NCBI RefSeq assembly: GCF_000717875.1
Contig: NZ_JOCT01000032.1
Location: 1 to 64,000, forward strand
From: Streptomyces sp. NRRL S-455
GTDB taxonomy: Bacteria > Actinomycetota > Actinomycetes > Streptomycetales > Streptomycetaceae
Length of the DNA: 64,000 nt
Direction: 5' to 3'
Part shown: positions 55,611-61,729 of the stretch, in pieces
How positions within the stretch are numbered: position 1 is the stretch's first letter
Layout of the letters: every line of letters starts with the position of its first letter
The notes under the pieces: model-generated
What the model was told of the DNA's origin: nothing
The model's database searches: none
The model's input: only the letters and a program-made list of their open reading frames with translations
Translations under genes and position numbers: made by a program

Positions 55611-56378
55611 ATGAGCGGAATTCTCGAGGGCAAGCGCGTCCTGATCACCGGTGTGCTGACGGAGGCGTCCATCGCCTTCCACGCCGCCAAGCTGGCCCAG
55701 GAGCAGGGCGCCGAGGTCATCCTGACCGCCTACCCGCGGCCCACGCTGACCGAGCGCATCGCCAAGAAGCTCCCCAAGCCGACCAAGGTCATCGAGCTCG
55801 ACGTGACCAACGACGAGCACCTCGGGCGCCTGGCCGACATCGTCGGCGAGGAGCTCGGCGGCCTCGACGGTGTGGTGCACTCCATCGGGTTCGCGCCGCA
55901 GGACGCCCTCGGCGGCAACTTCCTGAACACTCCGTTCGAGTCGGTCGCCACGGCCATGCACGTCTCGGCGTACTCCCTGAAGTCGCTGACCATGGCCTGC
56001 CTGCCGCTGATGCAGAACGGCGGCTCCGTCGTCGGCCTGACCTTCGACGCGCAGTTCGCCTGGCCGCAGTACGACTGGATGGGCCCGGCCAAGGCCGCTC
56101 TGGAGGCCACCAGCCGTTACATGGCCCGTGACCTCGGCAAGCAGAACATCCGCTGCAACCTGGTCTCGGCCGGCCCGCTCGGTTCCATGGCCGCCAAGTC
56201 CATCCCGGGCTTCAGCGAGCTGGCCTCCGTCTGGGACAACCGCTCCCCGCTCGAGTGGGACCTCAAGGACCCGGAGCCGGCCGGGCGCGGCGTCGTCGCC
56301 CTGCTGAGCGACTGGTTCCCGAAGACCACCGGCGAGATCATCCACGTGGACGGCGGTCTGCACGCCATCGGAGCCTGA
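55611..56378 (+). CDS. fabI: Enoyl-[ACP] reductase (NADH), FabI/InhA type
   Basis: 255 residues. InhA-type features: ILEGKRVLITGVLTEASIAF with the divergent dinucleotide loop, VHSIGFAPQDALGG, the catalytic YxxMxxxK as YDWMGPAK, and GGLHAIGA at the end. It reduces trans-2-enoyl-ACP with NADH as the last step of each elongation cycle. Cotranscribed with fabG. A hairpin lies 18 bp past the stop. Confidence 0.95.
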   Translation: MSGILEGKRVLITGVLTEASIAFHAAKLAQEQGAEVILTAYPRPTLTERIAKKLPKPTKVIELDVTNDEHLGRLADIVGEELGGLDGVVHSIGFAPQDALGGNFLNTPFESVATAMHVSAYSLKSLTMACLPLMQNGGSVVGLTFDAQFAWPQYDWMGPAKAALEATSRYMARDLGKQNIRCNLVSAGPLGSMAAKSIPGFSELASVWDNRSPLEWDLKDPEPAGRGVVALLSDWFPKTTGEIIHVDGGLHAIGA

Positions 56379-56396
56379 TCTCCGCCACGTCACCGG

Positions 56397-56431
56397 CGCC
56401 CCGTTTCCCGCAGCGTGCGGGGAGCGGGGCG
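56397..56431 (+). terminator. Hairpin terminator behind fabI
   Basis: CGCCCCGTTTCCCGC (56397-56411) pairs with GCGGGGAGCGGGGCG (56417-56431) apart from a short internal mismatch, around a five-base loop. Confidence 0.65.
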
Positions 56432-56538
56432 TCACCCGTTCGGCCCACCCCGCCGGGCGGGGAGGCACACAACTCGGCACTCTGGATTACGCGTTCACCA
56501 CGCGATCCCCTCCCCAGCACGGCCGAGGAGGTCCCCTT

Positions 56539-56889
56539 GTGCGCTTGTCCCGCCGAACGGCCTCTCTGCCCCTCGCCGTCGCTCTCGTGATGACCCTGGC
56601 GTACCAGGCGGTCTCCCACGCGCGGGCGCCCGCCGACGACCAGGAGCCGGCGGAGCCCTTCGGTGCCGCGTGCTGGGTCCGCGTCATCGACTCCACGGTG
56701 ACCGCGTACTGCCGCAACCCGTACCCGGAGACCGACCACGTGAGCCTGCACATCGAGTGCGCCCGCTGGTGGGACATCGACACCGACAGTGCCCGGGTGG
56801 CGGCCGAGCCCGCCCGGACCGTGCGGCTGGCGGGACGCTGCTGGAAAGAGGTCGACGAGGCGTGGGTCAGTCACCGGCGGGGGAGCTGA
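56539..56889 (+). CDS. Small secreted protein of unknown function
   Basis: 116 residues. N-terminal signal peptide (about 1-29, RRTASLPLAVALVMTLAYQA) followed by a mature domain with four Cys (ACWV, AYCRN, IECARW, GRCWKE), perhaps two disulfides. No family recognised. GAGGAGG precedes the GTG. Its last 23 bp overlap the 3' end of the convergent GntR gene. Confidence 0.75.
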   Translation: MRLSRRTASLPLAVALVMTLAYQAVSHARAPADDQEPAEPFGAACWVRVIDSTVTAYCRNPYPETDHVSLHIECARWWDIDTDSARVAAEPARTVRLAGRCWKEVDEAWVSHRRGS

Positions 56890-57559
56890 CCCCGCCCGGG
56901 CGGCACAGGAACGGATAGCGGGCGGCCTCAGCCGCCGCCTGCGCCGCGTCACCCGCGCGGATCGCGTCGAGCAGCCGCCCGTGCTCCATGTACGACTCCG
57001 GCGTCAGCTCCTCGCCGACGTCCTCGCGCAGCCAGTCCCGCAGCACCTCGCCCAGGTCCGCGTACATCGCGGTCATGACGTCGTTGTGGGAGGCCGACAC
57101 CACGGCCAGGTGGAAGGTCGCGTCCGCCGTCACGAAGGCCTCCGTGTCACCCGACTCCCAGGCCTCCTCACGCCGTAGCAGCAGCGCGTCGAGCTGCTTG
57201 AGGTCCTTCTCGGTGCGCCGCTCGGCGGCCAGCCTGGCGGCGGACGACTCCAGCGTGGAACGCAGCTCGGCGATGTGCCGCGGATCGGCGCCGGCGAACC
57301 GCCGCTGCATCACGCCGGCCAGCTCGCTGGTCGCCACGACGTAGGTGCCGGAGCCCTGGCGGATGTCCAGCAGACCGTTGTGCGCGAGCGCGCGGACGGC
57401 CTCGCGGACCGTGTTGCGGGCGACACCCAGTTGCTCGACGAGTTCGGGCTCGGTCGGAATGCGGGATCCGATCGGCCATTCACCCGAGGTGATCTGGGCG
57501 CGCAGCGCGGCGATGACCTGCTCGGACAGCGCGGAGCGCCGGGGGTGGCTCAGGGGCAT
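56867..57559 (-). CDS. FadR/GntR-family transcriptional regulator
   Basis: 230 residues. The N-terminal winged helix is GntR-type (IPTEPELVEQLGVARNTVRE, ALAHNGLLDIRQGSGTYV); the C-terminal all-helical FCD ligand domain (about 85-220) has ATFHLAVVSASHND and a metal-type His near GRLLDAI. It is divergent from the MFS gene 91 bp away, and a palindromic operator lies between, so it probably represses the transporter until an effector (often an acid) binds. AAGGTGAG precedes the ATG. Confidence 0.89.
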   Translation of the reverse strand: MPLSHPRRSALSEQVIAALRAQITSGEWPIGSRIPTEPELVEQLGVARNTVREAVRALAHNGLLDIRQGSGTYVVATSELAGVMQRRFAGADPRHIAELRSTLESSAARLAAERRTEKDLKQLDALLLRREEAWESGDTEAFVTADATFHLAVVSASHNDVMTAMYADLGEVLRDWLREDVGEELTPESYMEHGRLLDAIRAGDAAQAAAEAARYPFLCRPGGVSSPAGD

Positions 57560-57621
57560 GACTCACCTTCGCACGACCGGGACGCCCGAGAGCGTGCGGG
57601 GTTCGGACCGAGTGGACAGTC

Positions 57622-57636
57622 AATCATCCTATGATT
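57622..57636. promoter_or_regulatory. GntR/FadR-type operator between regulator and MFS gene
   Basis: AATCAT-CCT-ATGATT is a perfect palindrome in an otherwise GC-rich region. The right arm is immediately followed by TCTATGATG, giving a -10-like TATGAT at 57638-57643; TGGACA (57613-57618) may be the -35. Binding would block the MFS promoter. The first base of the 57651 ATG is seven bases from the -10. Confidence 0.7.
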
Positions 57637-57650
57637 CTATGATGGGTCGC

Positions 57651-59138
57651 ATGGCTAGTGAGGAAACCCGGACGTTGACGCCCCCGACCGTACGCGGCTC
57701 GGCCGCGCACGACGCCGGAACAAGCGGCGGCCCGGCCACCCGCGCGTGGACGAAACGGCTGCTCGTCCTCGGCATCGTGCTGTCCGCGCTGAACCTCCGC
57801 CCCGCCATCACCAGCCTCGGCGCTCTCCTGGAGGAGGTCCGTGACGGGCTCGGCATGAGCGGCAGCGTGGCCGGACTGCTCACCTCCGTGCCACCCCTGT
57901 GCTTCGCCGTCTTCGGCGTCATGGCCCCGCGGCTCGCCCGCCGCTTCGGAGCGGGCGCCGTGGTGTGCGCCGGCATGGCCGCCATCGCCACCGGCCTGCT
58001 GATCCGGCCGTACGCCGGCGGCACCGTCGGCTTCCTGGCAGCCAGCGCCCTCGCCCTCATGGGCATCGCGGTCAGCAACGTCCTGATGCCGGTCATCGTC
58101 AAGCACTGGTTCCCCGACCGGGTCGGTTCCATGACCGGCCTGTACTCCATGGCGCTGGCCCTGGGCACCTCCCTCGCGGCGGCGGTCACGGTGCCTCTGA
58201 CCGACGCGCTGGGCGGAAGCTGGCAGTCGGGCCTGGTCCTCTGGGCGATCCTCGCGGTGGCGGCGATCCTGCCGTGGCTGCCGTTCGTACGGCGACGCAC
58301 GGCGGTGTCCGGGCCCGGGGAGCGGGCCGCGGGCACCGAGACCCGCGGCGACGGGCCGGCGGAGGGCCGGGCGGCGACCTCAAAGATCGCGGGCCGCCGG
58401 ACGGAAGTCCCGAGCGTGCAGACACCGGGCCGCTCGGCGACGGACGCCCTGAGTGAGCGGACGCCGGCCCCCTCCGGCGCGGAAGCCGCACGCCAGGAGA
58501 CGTCGGCCGGCCATCGCGCTCCGGCGGAAGCCGCGCACGAGGAGACGCCGCGGCTGCGGATCACCCGGAGCCGTACGGCCTGGGCCCTGGCCGTCTTCTT
58601 CGGCCTCCAGGCGACCGCCGCCTACATCACCATGGGCTGGATGGCGCAGATCTTCCGGGACGCCGGTGTGCCCGCGGGCACCGCCGGGCTCCTGCTGGCG
58701 GTCACCATGGTCATGGGTGTTCCCCTGGCCTTCGTCATACCGCGCCTGGCGACGCGGCTGCCGCACCAGGGCCCGATCGTGCTCGCCCTGGGCGTCTGCG
58801 GCCTGGCCGGCTACGCCGGGCTGTACCTCGCACCGGCCGCCGGCGCCTGGGCCTGGGCCGTGCTGCTGGGCGTCTCCAACTGTGCCTTCCCGCTCGCCCT
58901 CACCATGGTCGGCATGCGGGCCAGGACCGGGCCCGGCGTGGCCCAGCTGTCGGCGTTCGCGCAGAGCACCGGCTACCTGCTCTCCATCCCGGGGCCGCTG
59001 CTGGTGGGCGTCCTGTACCAGCACAGCGGCGGCTGGGGCCTGCCGATCGCGCTGATGAGCACCCTGATGATCCCGCAGATGGTCTTCGGTGTCCTGGCGG
59101 GCCGGGACCGCACGGTCGAGGACGAGGCCGACCGCTGA
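57651..59138 (+). CDS. MFS transporter, CynX/NimT-like
   Basis: 495 residues from ATG 57651, likely leaderless since TATGAT ends seven bases before it (an ATG at 57642 is possible). Twelve TM helices in two halves with LRPAITSLGALLEEVRDGLG and MGIAVSNVLMPVIVKHWFPD typical of CynX/NimT. A long polar central loop (about 225-310) carries degenerate repeats. Substrate unknown; the family includes cyanate and nitroimidazole exporters. It is followed by a small transporter-associated gene. Confidence 0.87.
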   Translation: MASEETRTLTPPTVRGSAAHDAGTSGGPATRAWTKRLLVLGIVLSALNLRPAITSLGALLEEVRDGLGMSGSVAGLLTSVPPLCFAVFGVMAPRLARRFGAGAVVCAGMAAIATGLLIRPYAGGTVGFLAASALALMGIAVSNVLMPVIVKHWFPDRVGSMTGLYSMALALGTSLAAAVTVPLTDALGGSWQSGLVLWAILAVAAILPWLPFVRRRTAVSGPGERAAGTETRGDGPAEGRAATSKIAGRRTEVPSVQTPGRSATDALSERTPAPSGAEAARQETSAGHRAPAEAAHEETPRLRITRSRTAWALAVFFGLQATAAYITMGWMAQIFRDAGVPAGTAGLLLAVTMVMGVPLAFVIPRLATRLPHQGPIVLALGVCGLAGYAGLYLAPAAGAWAWAVLLGVSNCAFPLALTMVGMRARTGPGVAQLSAFAQSTGYLLSIPGPLLVGVLYQHSGGWGLPIALMSTLMIPQMVFGVLAGRDRTVEDEADR

Positions 59139-59205
59139 GCCCGCCCCGGGGCACCGGTAGTACCCCGGGGTGCCCGGCGCGGGCGGCGAGTGCGAGACTT
59201 TCCCC

Positions 59206-59322
59206 ATGCCAGTGCTCGACCCGAATCCCCAGCACGGTCAGAAGAAGATGCTGCTCGTGTTCGGCGCATTCTTCGCGATCTTCATCGTCATCGGCATCAT
59301 CGCGACGATCGCCTCACCATGA
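59206..59322 (+). CDS. 38-residue transporter-associated membrane peptide
   Basis: ATG 59206 to TGA 59322: a polar start (MPVLDPNPQHGQKK) then one TM helix (about 15-35, MLLVFGAFFAIFIVIGIIAT). It follows the MFS gene by 67 bp. I recall a conserved Streptomyces family, SGM_5486-type transporter-associated protein, of this size and pattern encoded next to MFS genes. Too short for most gene callers, but the conserved arrangement supports it. Role unknown, perhaps stability of the transporter. Confidence 0.72.
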   Translation: MPVLDPNPQHGQKKMLLVFGAFFAIFIVIGIIATIASP

Positions 59323-59508
59323 CCGTCGGCTCCCGGTTTGACCGGTCCGCTCGCGGCCCATGGTGGGGCTGGCCCCCCCGTCCCCTAGGGGGTAAGGGTC
59401 AGGGACAAGTGGGTGGATCACCGGATGGGGTGGCTGCCCCCGATTCCGTAGCTTCGATGTGTGACCGCGAGACGCGGGCCACCGACCCGTCGAAGAGCGG
59501 AGGCACCC

Positions 59509-59715
59509 ATGTCGGCCCCTACGCACACCCGGCCCCACCCGGCCACCCGGGACGGCGCCGACAGCCGGTTGCCCTGGTGGGCCCTCGCCCTGCCCACGCT
59601 CGCCTTCGTCGCGCTGCTCGTCCTGATCCTGAACCCGTCGGACGCCCACGCGTCCACCGATGACCTCGCGATCACTCACCTCTTCGAACGGATACAGCAG
59701 CTGACAACCCGCTGA
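59509..59715 (+). CDS. Small single-TM protein of unknown function
   Basis: 68 residues from ATG 59509 (GGAGG six bases upstream; a GTG at 59461 would add 16). One TM helix (about 23-42, WWALALPTLAFVALLVLILN) with a short polar tail STDDLAITHLFERIQQL. No family recognised. 186 bp after the 38-residue gene and 65 bp before the phosphatase gene. Confidence 0.65.
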   Translation: MSAPTHTRPHPATRDGADSRLPWWALALPTLAFVALLVLILNPSDAHASTDDLAITHLFERIQQLTTR

Positions 59716-59780
59716 GCCCGTCCGATACCGGTGGCCAACTCCCTGCGCCCCATGGCGTGTTTCATGCGAAGCTGGATCAC

Positions 59781-60299
59781 ATGAGCGTCGCAGAACCCCG
59801 CACGATTGTCCTCTTCCGCCATGCGAAAGCCGACTGGCCACAGGTGACCGATCACGAGCGTCCGCTCGCTGACCGGGGCCGGAAAGACGCGGCGGAGGCC
59901 GGGCGCCGGCTCGCCGACACCGGCACCCCCTTCGACCTGGCCCTGTGCTCCACCGCGGTCCGGACCCGGGAGACCTGGAAGCTTGCCGTCCAGGAATTCC
60001 CGCAGCGGCCGAAAACCGTCTACGAGGAGCGGATCTACGAGGCCTCGCCGGGCGAGCTGATCGCCCTGCTCAACGAAACCCCCGACGACGCGCAGAACGT
60101 CCTGGTGATCGGCCACAACCCGGGTATCCAGGGCCTCGCCGACATCCTCGCGGGCTCGGCCGAGGACGACGCCCGCGAGCGGATGAGCCGCCGCGGTTTC
60201 CCGGCGGCTGCCTTCGCCGTTCTGTCGTTCAACGGCTCGTGGAAGAGCCTGGAGCCCGGCGTGGCCGCGCTCCAGGACTACTGGGCACCGGCCGAGTGA
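59781..60299 (+). CDS. SixA-like histidine phosphatase
   Basis: 172 residues, histidine phosphatase superfamily. Catalytic RHA at 13-15 (FRHAKADWP), second His at 112 in VIGHNPG. SixA in E. coli dephosphorylates phosphohistidine proteins; the substrate here is unknown. ATG 59781. Convergent with serB across a terminator. Confidence 0.88.
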   Translation: MSVAEPRTIVLFRHAKADWPQVTDHERPLADRGRKDAAEAGRRLADTGTPFDLALCSTAVRTRETWKLAVQEFPQRPKTVYEERIYEASPGELIALLNETPDDAQNVLVIGHNPGIQGLADILAGSAEDDARERMSRRGFPAAAFAVLSFNGSWKSLEPGVAALQDYWAPAE

Positions 60300-60336
60300 C
60301 CGCCCCGGCGTGACCGCGGCACGGCGGCAGTGACCA

Positions 60337-60366
60337 AGGGCCCGGCACCGCACCGGCACCGGGCCC
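60337..60366. terminator. Convergent-gene terminator between sixA-like and serB
   Basis: AGGGCCCGG (60337-60345) and CCGGGCCCT (60358-60366) pair around a loop containing CACCG twice. It lies 38 bp past one stop and 22 bp before the other. Confidence 0.65.
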
Positions 60367-60387
60367 TCCTCACCGCTTCGAACTGGT

Positions 60388-61602
60388 TCACATCGCGTCG
60401 AGGGTGTCCGCCGCCTCGACCTCTTCACGGGTGACGCCCAGCAGGTACAGCACCGTGTCCAGGAAGGGGAAGTTCACCGCGGTGTGCGCGGCCTCGCGCA
60501 CCACCGGCTTCGCGTTGAAGGCCACACCGAGACCGGCCGCGTTCAACATGTCCAGGTCATTGGCACCGTCACCGATCGCCACGGTCTGCGACAGCGGCAC
60601 GCCCGCCTCGGCGGCGAACCGGCGCAGCAGCCGGGCCTTGCCCGCGCGGTCGACGATCTCCCCGGTGACCTTGCCCGTCAGCCTGCCGTCGACGATCTCC
60701 AGCGTGTTGGCTTGGGCGAAGTCCAGCCCGAGCCGCTCCTTCAGATCGTCCGTGACCTGGGTGAACCCGCCCGAGACGACGCCGACTTGGTAGCCGAGCC
60801 GCTTCAGCGTACGAATCAGGGTGCGGGCGCCCGGCGTCAGCCGCACCTCGCTGCGCACCTTGTCCACGACCGAGGCGTCCAGCCCTTCCAGGAGCGCCAC
60901 CCGCGCGTGCAGGGACTGCTCGAAGTCCAGCTCGCCCCGCATGGCCGCCGCGGTCACCTCGGCGACCTTGTCCTCGCACCCGGCGTGCGCGGCGAACAGT
61001 TCGATGACCTCGTCCTGGATGAGCGTGGAGTCGACGTCCATGACGATCAGGCGCTGGGCGCGCCGGTGCAGACCGGCGGCGACGACCGCCACGTCGATGC
61101 CGAGCTTCGCCGCGTCGGTCGCCAGGGCGGTGCGCAGCGGCTCGGTCTCCACGCCGGACACGGCGAACTCGACCGCGGTCACGGGGTACTTGGCGAGCCG
61201 GAAGATACGGTCGATGTTGCCGCCGGTCCTGGTGATCCGCGCGGCGATGGCAGCCGTCGCCTCCGCGGTGAGCGGATGCCCCAGCACGGTGACCAAGGAG
61301 CGGCCCAGCCCGCGCGGCCGGTTGTCGCCGAGACCGGAGATGATCTCCGCCTGCATCTTCATCGACTCGGCCCAGCTGTGGACGGTCGCCCGAAGATCTC
61401 CCTCGAGTCCGGGGGGCGGCTCGGTCACGAGCGCGCACAGCACCATTCGGCCACGGGTGACGACCTGCTCGATGTCGACGACGTCGACGGAGTAGGCGGC
61501 GAGGGTGTCGAACAGGCCGGCCGTGATGCCCGGCCTGTCCTTGCCGAAGATCTTGACAAGGAGGGTGGGAACGTCGGAGGACGAGGTCTGCGAAGCGCTC
61601 AT
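60388..61602 (-). CDS. serB: Phosphoserine phosphatase SerB
   Basis: 404 residues. Two ACT-like regulatory domains (about 11-85 and 100-170), then the HAD phosphatase with DVDST at 189-193, GVVSGGFTQVTDDL, and IGDGANDLDMLNAAGLGVAF. It removes phosphate from phosphoserine in serine synthesis. ATG 61602; longer in-frame starts give Arg/Pro-rich shadow sequence. The ACT domains suggest serine feedback. Confidence 0.94.
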   Translation of the reverse strand: MSASQTSSSDVPTLLVKIFGKDRPGITAGLFDTLAAYSVDVVDIEQVVTRGRMVLCALVTEPPPGLEGDLRATVHSWAESMKMQAEIISGLGDNRPRGLGRSLVTVLGHPLTAEATAAIAARITRTGGNIDRIFRLAKYPVTAVEFAVSGVETEPLRTALATDAAKLGIDVAVVAAGLHRRAQRLIVMDVDSTLIQDEVIELFAAHAGCEDKVAEVTAAAMRGELDFEQSLHARVALLEGLDASVVDKVRSEVRLTPGARTLIRTLKRLGYQVGVVSGGFTQVTDDLKERLGLDFAQANTLEIVDGRLTGKVTGEIVDRAGKARLLRRFAAEAGVPLSQTVAIGDGANDLDMLNAAGLGVAFNAKPVVREAAHTAVNFPFLDTVLYLLGVTREEVEAADTLDAM

Positions 61603-61729
61603 GGTGGTTCCACCGTATCCGGCAGGCAGGTCGGGCCGCCCCTGAGGTCCGCCCTGCGGACAGCGAACAGTGGGTGTCGCGTCGATGGCGTGAACCTTGC
61701 GTCCTGTCCCGTGGTCGCGGCACCCCGGG

